From: Rhabdophis nuchalis
Lineage: Eukaryota; Chordata; Lepidosauria; Squamata; Natricidae
Assembly: GCA_039707465.1 (NCBI GenBank)
Contig: CM077643.1
Location: forward strand, 66,156,605-66,220,604
Reading direction: 5' to 3'
DNA length: 64,000 bases
Each line of letters opens with the position of its first letter. Within the stretch, counting starts at the first letter, position 1. Below, one piece after another: positions 35,660 through 48,341 of the stretch. A model generated the notes under the pieces. That model was not told the origin of the DNA. It was given only the letters and a program-made list of their open reading frames with translations, and did not search any database. Position numbers and translations under genes: made by a program.

Positions 35660-36395
35660 CTTTATAGTCAGAAAAAGTGGTTATTCAGTTAACAATAATC
35701 AGAAAGGCAGGATTGGCTGCAGCTTCTAAGTGAACAGACACCAACACATCAAGACTGCTGCTGTGTATTATGCTGAATGGTGCAACAGACTGGATTGGTC
35801 TTGTGGGCTGGATCTGTCTCTATTATAGTTTATTATGGTTAAATTATACTGTGGCAACACCAAACTTCTATGGCCTAATGATGTTGTTATTGTCTTGGCA
35901 TCAGCAACAGAGTGATATAACCTTTAGTGGATATTAAGAATAGCATATAAATTTTAAATAGGAATTTCCCCCTTAAAGTTAACGTTGTGTGCCATAGCTT
36001 CAAGATGTGAGAAACATCTTCTGTCTTGCAAACTATTAAGTTAGAGGCGAAGTCAGGGGATCCATTATAGGTGCGTGATTAGAGCTGTGTTGTGTGATTG
36101 TAGGTAGGAATTGGCAGTTTCGTTGCGACTCTGGTCACTAGCAAACTACCTCAGCCATTTCTCTCCTATTGTTATCCTAGTTGCACTTTGTATCCTTTTG
36201 TATCACTCACACAACACTCCCTTTTTTTTAACACCGGTGCTTCCCTCTAGGCGACCAATAGGAGAGTCAAGATATGTTTCCACTATTTTCACTTTAAGGT
36301 ATTTAAATTTAGATGCAGGGCCCTCACTTTTGTTAGTGTCTTGCAAAGAAGGGTTCAAATGAGCTTTCGTTGCTTATGTATGCCATTTAACCATT

Positions 36396-36398
<3 letters not shown>

Positions 36399-36469
<71 letters not shown>
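36399..36469. repeat. (CT)n microsatellite
   Basis: About 35 uninterrupted CT dinucleotides. Its length and purity suggest it is polymorphic. Confidence 0.95.
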
Positions 36470-36473
<4 letters not shown>

Positions 36474-37270
36474 TTCCATATGTTTTTCTAGTTCACAATA
36501 TTTTCAGTTAGGAACATCCCTCCTGAGATGTGAAAGGAACAGCAAAAACTAGATTGGAGAAGCCAAGGCAATCTGCAATTCAGACCCTTCCCTTCCAGTG
36601 TCCTTATCCGCAGACACTTTTTGTTTCCTCCTACTGTTACATCCCTACTGCTCTTTAATATTAAAATTTGCATTAATTTCAGTAGGGCTCAGAAAGAAGG
36701 ATATAAATAAAAATAAAATGCAATCAGACAATTAGTCTCTAAAATAGCCTGGTAAAAGTCCGTGAGAGTCATAAATCCGCTTAGAAAGGGGGGGGGGGGA
36801 GTGTCTAAATGTTTTTAAGTCTTCTTTCAATTTTCTCATAGCACAAGTCTTTGAATCCTTACCTAGGAATAAATCAGATTAAATAATGTGCAATGTAATC
36901 ATACAAATAAGACTGTGCTGCAAATTCCCCAAGCAGTTGTAACTATTTTTCTTTATGCGCAGAATTTACAATACACGCATGTATGCATTCATAGCAAGTG
37001 AAGTCCACAGACATCAGTTAGGTGCACAAATCATGATAGCTGAAGATATAAACTATGATCTGTTAGTTGAAACCAGGATTCAAGCAAAGTGAAAAAATAA
37101 TCTACATTTTTACTTGGTCTGTTTTATGAAACAGTATTTAAGTCTGTTGCTGCTGCATTACTCTGCACTTTGAAAATAGGATGTGCGGAACAACCAAAAA
37201 TATATGCAATAGTTTTATGGGGTTTTTTTGTATTGCTGAAATTAGACATCGTCTCATGTGTATGTTGAAG

Positions 37271-37273
<3 letters not shown>

Positions 37274-37314
<41 letters not shown>
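37274..37314. repeat. (CA)n microsatellite
   Basis: About 20 uninterrupted CA dinucleotides. Confidence 0.95.
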
Positions 37315-37316
<2 letters not shown>

Positions 37317-38805
37317 TTTGATAGTTAAAGATGTTCGGATATTTATCTAAACTCACAAAGGTGGGGGATGCATCTTTTAATATTTTATTCAACAGAGTAT
37401 CAAATTGGACATTTGGGATTAGCCACTTTATTAAAAATCAGACTATCCAAAAGAGTTGCACAAAGATGGTGTTATATCAAGATTTATATGGATTTAGTTG
37501 GGTCTACAGGTTTTATTTTTGTATAAACATGCATAGGAAAGAATTATCGTTTCTAAAAAGTCCTTTTTCAGTTAGTGCTAATCTGTGAATTCATTGTTTT
37601 GAACCACTAGAGTTGTGTTTGTGCATGATCAAACACGGAAAATAATCTGGTCCTTCAAGGATATAATATGAAACCAAATCATTCTGCAAATGGTTACATG
37701 ATGCATTTAATTTGATTCTTTTTTGTATTTGTAACAAACAGCAGAAATGAGTGAATATAGTAATTACACTGTAAGAGGGAAAAAAACCCTGTAGGGTAGA
37801 AATAGTAAATAGGATGAAAATGCATAGCATGTATTGCATTTTGCATTATTGCTATTGGATTTATAGGTCAAATAAGAATCCTGCAGCTTTTGATATGGTA
37901 CACTCACTGCTCCTAAGCATGTTGTTAAGGAATCTGATTTGCGTAGGAAGCTGCGGCACTAAGAACATATATAAATGCTTTAAAGAATAATTCAAGTGTG
38001 CACTGACTATATTTTCTGGAAGTGATACAAAGTTTTGATATTTATTGAAAAATGAGCTTGAAGGGATAAATGGAACAAACCCACAAAATGTATTGTATGC
38101 TTCTTCATGAATAAGTTGTGAGGAATGTCAAAAGCTAAATGTGTTGTTTCCATATGTTGGAATTGTTCAGAGAATAAATTTACTGAAAAAGATAGCATAG
38201 TTTAGCCTGATTTTTTTAGTGGAAGGAAGTACTACAATACCAATCCTGCTTCTGCAATTCTGTATCTTATAGTGTAATTTTATCACAGGAGTTTCTACTA
38301 ATTAGGTAGTATTACTATCCTAATTAAATATTTTAATACATTTTATGATTTTGTACTTTTAATGTTGTTGTGAGCAACCCAGATTGTGCTTTAAGATGTG
38401 CGACTATACAAATCTTTTTAAATGAAGGAAAAGATAGAAAAAATATCAGTTCTCTGATCATCATTATTTACAATATTGTCTTTCAATCCTGGGTCCAAGC
38501 AAGTCAAAAAAGATCTTACCTAAAGCTAATCGAATGTTCAGATATTCATTTTCTTCTTAAAATTTGTGAATATGGGGACAAACAAGTTTATATTGATTTT
38601 TTTCACTGTGTGTTATTGGTGACTTCAGCTGCTGAAACGTTAAGTCACCAAGTTTGTTACCCAAAAATTTCCAGTCTCCCTAAACATTTAGAAAGATCAC
38701 ATATATTGTTGATATTGGGTGACATGGTGTGGCTTAAAAAACTTTAAAAGCTCCTTATATCAATAAATTGTTTGGTTGAATATAAGCTGTCAAATCAATG
38801 CCAAT

Positions 38806-39192
38806 TCTAGAAAGAGGGCCTTCTCCGTTGCTACCCCTGCATTGTGGAACATCCTGCCCTCAGAGGTGAGAAAAGTTTCCAATCTCTTGGCCTTTTTCAA
38901 AGGGGTCAAAACTCGGCTGGGCGGCCTTGTAAGTGGGACACAGAGGCCTACACAACCACGGGACTAGCTGGCTCCATGAGAACCCATATATTAACAACTG
39001 CTAATCCCTTATCTTGGAATTTTTTAGTTTTTGAGATTTTATTATGTTTTATCTATAATTTAAAATTTTGTTAACCTTAAAATACTCCAATGTTAAGTTT
39101 AACTTTATTGATTATATGGTACACAACCCATAGCCCCTCTCTGAAGGTGATATGTGATTGAGGAATATGAAATATACATAAATAAATAAACT
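38806..39192 (+). mobile_element. old L2-type LINE 3' end
   Basis: Begins with a conserved C-terminal LINE block (RAFSVATPALWNILPSEVRK), equivalent to FSVAGPALWNDLPPEIR in the younger copies. It continues into an AT-rich 3' UTR ending in an AATAAATAAAT tail. Many differences from copies 1-3 point to an older or different subfamily. Confidence 0.7.
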
Positions 39193-40060
39193 TAGCAACC
39201 AGAAACATTTTCTCCAGGATGATCTGTCCCTAACTTGGCATTCAGGTCTTTCAAAAATGGTCTCATTGCCACTGTAATTCTGCCCATCCACTAGCTGGTG
39301 ATTCATTCTCTTCTCTTCTCTTCTCTTCTCTTCATTTTTTCCCAGCATCTTAAGTAGGAGCCAGTCATCAGATTGTCATATAGGATAGTTTTGTACATAT
39401 GGGACTGTTTTCTTAAAGGCTCTATCCATTATCTATAATACTTTCTGCAAAGCTTTAATATTCTGTAATTCAGGATTAAGGAGACTTAGAAGAGCTGCTT
39501 AAACCATTTGCCAGCGTTCACTATAGAGTTCTTATTTCTGCCAGGATGGATTATGGAGGTGCAGACTACTTTTCCAGTGGTTTTTCTTTGAAACTCACTA
39601 ACAGTGTCTTATCTAGAGAATTATGCAAAATTATACAAGACTGCAAGGTATTATATAATACAATCCAATGCATTGTACACTATATGTACAGTATTTGTTT
39701 ATCTGGATTCTAGGACACAAGAGCATTAAGGCAAAATCAAATGGCAGATGCAGCTGTTTCTGACATATCCCCAAAGGAATGGAACTAATAGGATATAATC
39801 ATCTTCCCAAACCATTAATGTTCACATCAGAGGATTAAAACAAAATTAAATTCATTTACAAATGAGTATAAGAGAAGTTGCTAATTAATTATATTAACTG
39901 GCATTATTCATAATTAAGAAATATGTAAAGGAGAATTTTTGAAGATAGTATAGCTCTGACAATCTCATGTGGTTATAACAATCTATTAACTTCATGTTTG
40001 GCCACTAAATTCTGACCAGTTGGACACCAGATCTGGTAGGATTTTTCTGATGATTTAGAT

Positions 40061-40211
40061 CAGGGTCCCCAACTCCCTGTTAGGAACAAGGCCGCACAGT
40101 TGGAAGTGAGTGGCGAGTGAGTGAATAAAACCGAAATTACACACACGCTCTTCCTGGTCCATGGAGAAATTAGCTTCCACAAAAATAGTCCCTGATAGTT
40201 AGGGACTGCTG
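40061..40211. mobile_element. short hAT element, perfect 8-bp duplication
   Basis: Left CAGGGTCCCCAACTCC, right GTTAGGGACTGCTG. The perfect direct repeat atttagat is at 40053-40060 and 40212-40219. It is 151 bp and related by its ends to the GGTCCCCAACC group. Confidence 0.85.
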
Positions 40212-41779
40212 ATTTAGATGCTTAAGAATAGCCTCAAGAAAAAGATGCGTCAGTCAAAAGATTCAAAGAAAACATAAATATATTGTTATGCTCGCCTGAC
40301 TTCTTGTAGACTGCAGTAAATATATTAACCTCAATAAGAATATTTTAAATCCTTTCAAGGGCTATGGAAAACCAAAATAGAACAGATTTTTGATTTTTAA
40401 ATCTACCCAAAGTTCAAAAAAAGAAATAAAAACTCAGCTCAGTTTCTGATTTTCACAGGTGGAAAAGTTTATTTGGATTGGATGTAGTTTAGCAATAAAG
40501 ATAGTTGAATTCTCTGATTTTGCTTCAGAATAATTTGCTGCACTTTTTCATTAATTCCTCGATTTCTGAAAAAATATTTTATTTGTTTGTTTGTTTGTCT
40601 GTCTGTCTGTTTGTTATGCTCAGAGGGGAAAAAATGACTGCCAGAATAAGCTTGTTGAGAATTCGAATCACATTCATATAGTTGTGCTCCAAAGCCAAGA
40701 GACCTTCCCTTGATTGGGATATTCAGAAAAGCTATCACAAGAAGTCCTTGTCAGTCAGCATTCCTGAACCTTTATATTAAAGAAGCTGCAATTGTGCTAA
40801 TATCAGATATGATGGGACTTGTAATCTGCCCCTCTGGAAGACAAAACACGAAAGAATGCCTAAGTATGTATCTTTATTTGTACTTTAAGTGGTAATTTCA
40901 TTATGTGTTCTGATTTGCTTTGTAGGCTGCTTGTTTCAGCTTCCAGAAATATTTATATATTTGTGGAATTTATGAGAAGGGGATCAATCATGTTTCTCAT
41001 AGTAAATGAAACAGGTAAGAAAATCTGTAGTATGGAGACCTATTTTAGCATGGAAGTTCTGGTGAGGGGTTAAGCCAGCCAATTTTGCTTTTTCCTCTCT
41101 TCATGTTTTCTGCCCTCCCTCAAATCTCTGTATGCTCAATTCATTGTTTGGAGTTCAGAGTCCATTACATCCCCAGGGTGATGTCTCCATTCAGGAAATG
41201 TGGTTCTGTCTTAGTTGCATGTGTATCAGAATCTGGAAGAGGATGTTACCATTGCAAAAACAAGAAAAAAAGTTCTATTTTAATCTTGATCAAATAAACC
41301 AATGATTTGTATTTTCCTTTTAATTTTTAAAACTTCAGCCATTTTCTTTTGTACATCAAATAATGCCAATAAGTTTTGTTCTATCATTTGTATGATACAC
41401 CACACCATTACTTATATTATATATAGATAAGAGATGTGATATGGGAAGAACAGATCATTTGTTGTATTTTAAGAGAAGGTAGTAAGTTACTAAAATTATT
41501 TATACTTGTGTTAAAGGTGGGCAGTCAAATGTGTGTGTGTGTGTGTGTGAATACACACGTGTATGTGTGTATGTGTGTTTTTTTTTACTTTATTCTTTTA
41601 TGTCTTTTTATTTCTGTTTTCTTTTTTTACATTTCTTTTATGCACCTTCTACCTTTTCTTTTTATTCTTCTTTCTTAGTTTATATTAATTTTTACTGTTT
41701 ATAATATTTAATAAAATTACTATTAAAAATACTGCATTTTAATCCAAGGCTCTAAGATGTTCCCAGCTTTCTTAGCAAT

Positions 41780-41996
41780 ATCAGTAGACTTATATATTGC
41801 TTCATACTGCTTTACAGCACTCTCTAAATAGTTTACAGAGTCAGCATATTGCCCCTAACAATCTAGGTCCTCATTTTATTTACCGTGGAAGGATGGAAGG
41901 CTGAGTCAACCTTGAGCCAATTAGAATTGAATTCCTGGCAGTGATCAGAGCAACTTGCAATACTGCATTCTAACCACTGCATGGCCACAGCTCACC
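41780..41996 (-). mobile_element. Sauria-type SINE
   Basis: On minus: head with cagtggttagaatgcag, body gccaggaattcaattc and ctgactctgtaaac, and tail gctgtaaagcagtatgaag, which resembles the BovB end. It is the same family as 17592-17850. Confidence 0.8.
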
Positions 41997-42249
41997 AACT
42001 TTATCCCTGGATTTTTAAACAGATCAACAATTTTGTACTTCCAGCAGAGGGAGGGGGCTGGATGAATCCAACCTTGTATGAGACTAAGAGCCATATCTCG
42101 CCAATGTATGTGGTGACAATGTCTATGACTGTCGGACACGTGGCCTGAGTGGTTGTGAATGTCAGAGCTTGATGCTTGCCATGAATAACAGCAAGATATA
42201 AATATTAAAACAAGTTATTTTTCAGCACAATAGTACTTTTGGGATAAGG

Positions 42250-42377
42250 TAGAGGTGGGAAATCTTTATGACGTGTGCACTTCACCTCCCAGAATTTCTG
42301 AGCCAACCATGCTGGCTCAAGGATTCTAGACGTTTGAAGTCCAGAGGTCATAAAAGGCCCATAGTTCCCCACTCCTG
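42250..42377. mobile_element. short palindromic hAT element
   Basis: Left tagaggtgggaaatc, right gttccccactcctg, with an inner inverted pair around tttatgac and gtcataaaagg. Flanks ggataagg and ggctaagg match at 7 of 8. It is the same family as 57789-57888. Confidence 0.75.
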
Positions 42378-42385
42378 GGCTAAGG

Positions 42386-43439
42386 GATAAACTTTTATTT
42401 CCATTTTACTTTTTGTGGTGCCTAAAATTCTACTTTATATCATTTTAAAACTTTGGACAATTTCTGTTGGACAGAAAAATAAATTCACCCTCTTAGAAAC
42501 TGTGTAAAAGATATAATTGGAGAATTGGACAAAATAGGAAAACTCTCACTGATTTTAAAGCTAAGGATTATTGCTTAATGCAGTTTAATTAATGTGCATG
42601 TTCCATTTACTTTGCACTTTCTCTAAAGTTATTATATCAAACAAGTTCAGTAGTAATTTGACCAGGGTGACTGTTTTTATTGAAGCAAAAGAGTTTGAAT
42701 TAAAGCAAAGACTTAAAAATGATAGCCAAAATGCGCCTCTCTAATTATTAGGAAGGATTTGAAAGGTTGAAACTGGATCTTGCTCTATTGTGCTTCACTG
42801 CTGCATTTTCCAGCTTTCTCCATTAACAGAATTGGAGCCAAAAGATGGTTCAGGTTGATGCTAACAAATGTGCTCTGTATGATCATTTATATGGAGGTGG
42901 GTTCAAAATACAATACATTGCTATTAAATACGAGCACTTTTAAGGAACATGGAATATCTGACTTCTATGGCAAACTGGTTCTTTGGAAGCCCACTGGATA
43001 CAGCGAGGATGGGAGATCACCCACATGTACTCTGGACAATTCATCTTCCTCATAACTGGAGTGAAGCCTTTTAACAGACACTAATTTAACAAATTTTATG
43101 TTTTAAAGCTAAACAAGATTTTGATCCAAGAAAGTTATAAACAGATTATGCGGCCAGATAAATTTGGAATACTGACTTTTACTATAATATTTTGAAATTA
43201 ACTATAAAAAATAAATAATTTCTCATGGGAAGGATTTAATTTTGACTATCCTGGTTATTGCAAGTCATAACAAAAGACAAGTGTTAATTTTATAAAATGG
43301 ACACTAGAGGGGACTAACAATTTTAAGCCTCATTTTGGTTAATACTGGGATTTACAAAATGATGCTAAATCTTGTTTGTTTGAAAATGTAAAAGGAAATC
43401 TTTGAAGAATTGTGCCAAAAATTAGTAATCAGAAATTAG
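42386..43439. other. non-coding stretch, nothing recognised
   Basis: AT-rich. A 91-codon plus frame at 42780-43055 has no recognisable domain. Confidence 0.45.
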
Positions 43440-44350
43440 TAACTACAATATCAACACTGTCAGTAATGATTCTGCTTCTATGGATGGACTATGTCCAAAA
43501 GATATTAATGAAGGGATGACAGATGTGGAACAAATGTTATCTGACAAGACAGAGAAAGTACTGAAAGTGGAAGTACAACTGACAGGCCAAGAGATTGATT
43601 TGGAAAAGGATGCTTTACTGGATAACCAAATCAAATTTATTGCAGCCCTAAGGCCAGATAGAAACAAAATATCAAATAAAAGAATATATACATACATATT
43701 CTTTTATTAGATGTTTTGTTTCTATCTCGCCTTAGGACTGCAATAAATTTGATTTGGTTATCCAGTAAAGCATCCTTTTTGAAATCTATATATAAACAGA
43801 AAAACAATAAGTGTAATAGAATCTAAAAATAATTAAGAACCAATATACTAAAATAAATCCAAATAAAATACTGGTTATAAGAAATTCCATACTAAGCGTC
43901 TTCTATAAATCTAATGTAGGAAAATTATCTACATTGCCCCCTTTGTTTGTTGATGTCTCTTAATTATTAAGACATTGGCCAGTTTTTTTAATATGTCTTG
44001 TGGCCTGTCATTTTAAAATCCACTCCCAAGTCTCAATCTTGTCTGGTAGAATTTGTTCCATAATATCTTTTACACACAATTTTATATATAAAGAAACAGG
44101 CATTCTTAAAATTAACCTCTGGATCTATTATTCAAAAATATTCTTTAATATGTCCAACCTTTAAATATGTTGCTTCATTCTCTAACTGTAAGTCAAGTTT
44201 TCCTGTTCTTTTCTTTTAATTGTAATCTTGTGGTGGAATGTGGGCCAGAGTGACAGGAGGGAGAGGCTCTTTCCCATCAAGCAAAGAGACAAAGAAACTT
44301 GGAATCTCCGGTAAAGACAGTGTAGATGGACCCCCACTAGCAGTTTGCAG
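43440..44350. mobile_element. probable LINE (L1-like) debris with inverted duplication
   Basis: The plus strand at 43480-43690 is open and encodes a charged, coiled-coil-like segment (EKVLKVEVQLTGQEIDLEKD). This resembles the N-terminal part of L1 ORF1 proteins but is not diagnostic. The last 85 bases are mirrored at 43698-43782, after which minus-strand sequence of similar character continues toward 44350. Family assignment is tentative. Confidence 0.35.
43603..43782. repeat. near-perfect hairpin, 85-bp arms
   Basis: The left arm (43603-43687) and right arm (43698-43782) are reverse complements with about five mismatches; the loop is about 10 bp (atacatacat). No transposon termini bound it. 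Confidence 0.9.
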
Positions 44351-44644
44351 CAGTGGTGGGATTCAAAAAAATTCACTATCAGTTCTGTTGTCGTGGCTTG
44401 GTGGCCATGGTATGGCTTGGTGGCCGTGGCAGGGGAAGGATACTGTAAAATCTCCATTCCCTCCTCTTTCTAGGGGAAGATTACTGCAAAATCCCCATTT
44501 CCTCCCAATCAGCTGGGACTCGGAAGGCAGAGAATAGATGGGGCGGGGCCAATAAGAGGTGGTATTTACTGGTTCTCGGAACTACTCAACATTTCTGCTA
44601 TCGGTTCTCCAGTACTGGTCAGAACCTGCTGAATTCCACCTCTG
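44351..44644. mobile_element. hAT element
   Basis: Left CAGTGGTGGGATTCAAA, right GAATTCCACCTCTG. Flanks gtttgcag and gtttgcaa match at 7 of 8. It is 294 bp with an internal duplication of ggcttggtggcc. It lies inside possible L1-like debris. Confidence 0.8.
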
Positions 44645-44652
44645 GTTTGCAA

Positions 44653-45545
44653 GGTATATCTAGGAGTTATGCAGATAAGTGCTTTAGTCTGGCAAGTTTT
44701 CTGTCTATAGTTGAGCACAATAAAGAAACTGCTCAGAATTAACTCCTCCTGCTGTTCTTGATTACTTGGGCCTGACAGATATTTAGTTCATTCTCGTTCC
44801 CTTTAGGGTCATGTAATATTTAATTGCAAAATCTTATTTAAAAATTTATCTGGACCCTTAGTCCATTTATAACTTTCTAAAATCAAAATTTTGATCATCA
44901 TGTTGCTATTTATTTCCTCTTTAAAAATCTTATATTGTGTAGTTAAATCTTATTTTTCTAAGGATTGAATGAAAAATCTATCCTGTGCTATAAAACTTGA
45001 TCCAAAGGTTCCAAATAGCTGGAAAGCAGTTAACAAGCAATTCCCAAAAGCAATTAGAAAAGGAAGTATGCAAAGCCAATGCCCTTGTGTCATTGTTTAA
45101 AGCAAGATGGCTTTTCCTTATCCCTCAGAGTTCTAAGACTCCTATCTTGCTGTCTCCTTGTGAAGAGCAACTGTCTGGAATACTTGTGGGTGATCTCAAG
45201 TCCTCTCCTTGTCTGGAAAGGATTTACTGAAGACCCAGTCTACTCTCTGTCTCTTCATTCCACTGTGGGGTCAGCTGTACTTTACATGGAACTGTCTTCA
45301 GTTCATTAGTTTTTCCCTGGAAGTCCCAGATTAAAATTAGGTATTTCCAGATGAAAGGAATGCCACAAAAATTCTTTTTTTTAAAAGCAATTTTATTGGT
45401 TTTACAATTTTATAAAGGGAAAAGGGTATATAGGGTACAATGGAAATATTTTAGAGATTCCATGTCGGAGATGGTGATCATTTCTGAGACTTCATATAAA
45501 AACAATTTCAATAAAAGGTGGAAAACGGTACATACATATTATATA
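44653..45545. other. non-coding stretch, possible LINE debris
   Basis: Minus-strand AT-rich sequence to about 45000 may continue the debris interrupted by the hAT element. 45000-45545 is unrecognised. Confidence 0.35.
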
Positions 45546-45546
45546 A

Positions 45547-46359
45547 CTCATCAAATTCGCAGACGACACCAAGCTGGCAGGAATAGCCAACACTCCAGAA
45601 GATAGGCTTAAGATACAGAAGGATCTAGACAAACTTGAACATTGGGCACTGTCTAATAAAATGAAATTCAATTGTGAAAAAAGTAAGGTCCTACATATAG
45701 GCAAGAAAAACCAAATGCACAAGTACAGTATAGGTGGTACCTTGCTCAATAGTAGCAACTGTGAGAGGGATCTCGGAATCCTAGTGGACAACCATTTAAA
45801 TATGAGCCAGCAGTGTGCAGCAGCTGCCAAAAAAGCCAACACAGTTCTAGGCTGCATCAACAGAGGGATAGAATCTAGATCGCGTGAAGTGTTAATGCCA
45901 CTGTATAGTGCCTTGGTAAGGCCACACTTGGAATACTGCATACAGTTTTGGTCGCCACGATGTAGAAAAGACGTGGAGACTCTGGAAAGAGTGCAAAGAA
46001 GAGCAACCAAGATGATTAGAGGACTGGAGACTAAGACATATGAAGAACGGCTGCAGGAGCTGGGTATGTCTAGTTTGATGAAGAGAAGGACCAGGGGAGA
46101 CACGATAGCAGTGTTCCGATATCTCAGAGGGTGCCACAAAGAAGAGGGAGTCAAACTTTTCTCCAAGGCACCTGGGGGCAGGACAAGGAGCAATGGGTGG
46201 AAACTAACCAAGGAGAGAAGCAACTTAGAACTAAGGAGAAATTTCCTAACAGTAAGAACAATTAACCTCTGGAACAGCTTGCCTCCAGCAGTTGTGAATG
46301 CCCCAACCCTGGAAGTCTTTAAAAAGATGTTAGACAGCCATTTGTCTGAAATGGTATAA
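45547..46359 (+). pseudogene. CR1 ORF2 C-terminal fragment (palm end, thumb)
   Basis: The frame is open from just after a TAA at 45544 to the natural stop at 46359. It includes the FADD catalytic motif, DLGILVDNHL, LEYCIQFWSPRCRKDVETLERVQRRATKM split over two blocks, LWNSLPP and LDSHLSEMV at the end. About 270 codons remain of a protein usually near 900-1000. The endonuclease and most of the reverse transcriptase are missing, so it is non-functional although uninterrupted. Confidence 0.85.
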
Positions 46360-46440
46360 GGTTCCTGCCCATGCAGGGGGTTGGACTAGAAGACCTACAA
46401 GGTCCCTTCCAACTCTGCTATTGTATTGTATTGTATATCA
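45547..46440 (+). mobile_element. CR1 LINE, 5'-truncated, good 3' end
   Basis: Starts abruptly at the reverse transcriptase catalytic block (KFADDTKLAGIAN from about 45556) and runs through the ORF2 C-terminus. The 3' UTR (ggggttggactagaagacc; ggtcccttccaactctg) and a tail of three ATTGT units follow. CR1 elements characteristically end in short tandem repeats with no poly(A). Confidence 0.88.
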
Positions 46441-46510
46441 TAAATTCATGCATTCAATCCTTTGTTTTGGTTGACATCCATTAAGGAATTACTATATATA
46501 AAAGAAAAAA

Positions 46511-47148
46511 TCATTTTTGTGATCTGAATCTCTTTGCTATAGTTTCTTCTTCCTTCCCACCGGTGGGCGGAGCCACGTCCCCTCCCGCTCCCATATCTTC
46601 GTCCTCCAGGATTGAGGAATGTTTTTTAAGAAAGGCTTCTGCCTCTTCAATTGTTTTAATTCTTACTCTCCCCCCCTCCCAGAACACCAACATTCCTTCA
46701 GGCATCAACCATTTGAACCACACCCCTTTTTATACAATTTTTTGGACAAGAAGGAATATTTCCTTCTTACCTCTCGAATCTTTTTGGGGATCTGCTTCAA
46801 AATAGAGATCTCTTTCTGCTGGTATATCAAAGGGCTTTCTCCCTGTTCTCTCAGAATCTCATCCCTTGTTGACCTTCTTACAAATCTAATATGTATCTCT
46901 CTGGGTACATCATTTATTCTGGCATATGCTGAATTTATTCTATAAATCAGGTCTATGTCCCCCCAAATATATTCTTTACTCTTTTTAGTATATTCTGCTA
47001 AAATTGTGCTCATTAAATCTTTTAAATTTTCTGAATGTAATTCGGGAACATTTTGAAACCTTAAAAAGTAAGACATTCTTTCAAAATCCATTCTAGACAT
47101 ATGACCAGTCATATCTGTAAATTCTTTTTGAAATTCCCTCATCTCCAA
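46511..47148 (-). pseudogene. L1 ORF1-like protein fragment, one frameshift
   Basis: On minus the first block (47148 to about 46722) has a single-strand-binding style fold pattern: FLRFQNVPE, a middle region with IDLIYRINSAYA, then IHIRFVRRSTRDEILREQG and FLSKKLYKKG. The second block (46723-46511), in another frame, continues FKWLMPEGMLVFWEGGRVRI and IEEAEAFLKKH. The order and motifs match the RRM and C-terminal domains of vertebrate L1 ORF1 proteins, which chaperone element RNA. A single frameshift near 46722 breaks it. No ORF2 is seen downstream, where the CR1 lies. Confidence 0.75.
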
Positions 47149-47160
47149 TCCAGATGCATT

Positions 47161-48340
47161 AAAATCTTGACCAGGTAAGATGGGAGTTCTGCTCTCTCAA
47201 CAAAAATAGAATTTTGTCTATACGTTTGTATAGATAGAATCTAGACATTGGTATAGATAATATAGGGCTAGAGTTAGAGGTCTGAATATTTAAAGTGTCT
47301 GTTATTCAGTACTGAGTTCTATAAACTTTTGTTCTGATTTGTTGAAGTTTCAGTTCTTCCCACTCAAACCTGAAGGTTTTGCACAAGGTTAGTAAGTAAT
47401 AACTAGCACTTGTTTTTCAAGCAAAAACTTATCATACTGTTTTATATCTAGAGGCATACACAGGAAAGTATCCCACTTTAATAGCTAATTGCTTTTTACA
47501 ATCAGTGAAATTAAGCAAATAGTGTGCTAGTGTGTATGATAATTATAAGGCATCCAGAGTGCTATGTAAACAAGAGAATGAGCTGCAAATCAGTATGCCT
47601 CACACATTTTTAAACGAAAAATCTATTTCTCTTCAGCATCTCTAAATTTAAATAATTAATTTCCTGAGATTGTGAGAGGATCAAATCCAGAGGCATTGAT
47701 CCTCATATGTATATTGGGCATTGGTCAGCAATGGCAACACATTTCTTATTCATTAATGGTCAGCTTTTTTCCTTCTATATTTGATATACTGTATAAACAG
47801 CAGTCACAAAAGAAGCTTTATAACCACCTAATTTCTAATTAATTTCTAATAAGTATGGACAGTCAGTAGCTCTCCAGCTATTGCTGAACTATAACTCCCA
47901 GCAATTTACATCCACAACATTATCCCTGCTAGATAAAAATGATATTCAACATTTTCTGGCGAACTAAAATTGCTCATCCCTAACTTGTGATGTTAACAAA
48001 TAAAGGAATACTTTGGGTATTTGTTTTTTATTCTTTGAAGCAGAGGTCTATTATGCACCTTCTCAGATGGATCTCCCAGCTTATTTTGTTTTGATACTAT
48101 AAATAAAAGCAATCAACTGATCACTTAAGCAAAATGTCTGATTTTAAGCTGGATTTTTTCAGCACAAAAGTCTAACTAAAACAGAATCTGGCTCATCAGT
48201 CTTGGGGAACTGAGGATAGGATACAACTGATAAAGCGTTCCAAATATAGTTTTAAAAATAAGATTGTCTTATTTAGAGAAAACATTTCCCTTTGCTTCTG
48301 CATTTTTTTATGACAAGGTAGTACAAACAGTACACAAAGT
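47161..48340. other. non-coding stretch, faint hAT-like fragment
   Basis: 47862-47910 (tagctctccagctattgctg, actataactcccagc) resembles the start of a degenerate hAT family, but no matching right end was secure. Otherwise nothing is recognised. Confidence 0.4.
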
Positions 48341-48341
48341 A

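Larger units (their letters stand above)
35670..38805. other. non-coding stretch with simple repeats
   Basis: Unrecognised sequence apart from (CT)n at 36399-36469, a G-run near 36788-36799 and (AC)n at 37274-37314. A 125-codon plus frame at 38370-38747 (hydrophobic and mixed) matches no family I know and has no ribosomal, splice or repeat context. I do not call it a gene. Confidence 0.5.
39193..42245. other. mostly unrecognised, simple repeats noted
   Basis: Contains a TTCTC array (39305-39333), a hAT element (40061-40211), a TTTG/TCTG array (40580-40614), (GT)n (41531-41549) and a SINE (41780-41996). The remaining sequence shows no conserved frames. Confidence 0.5.

Noticed and set aside
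38370..38747. 125-codon plus frame
   Set aside because: No family resemblance, AT-rich codon use, and no promoter, splice or repeat context; kept as unassigned.
45492..46223. 243-codon minus frame
   Set aside because: Opposite-strand shadow of the CR1 ORF2 fragment on plus.
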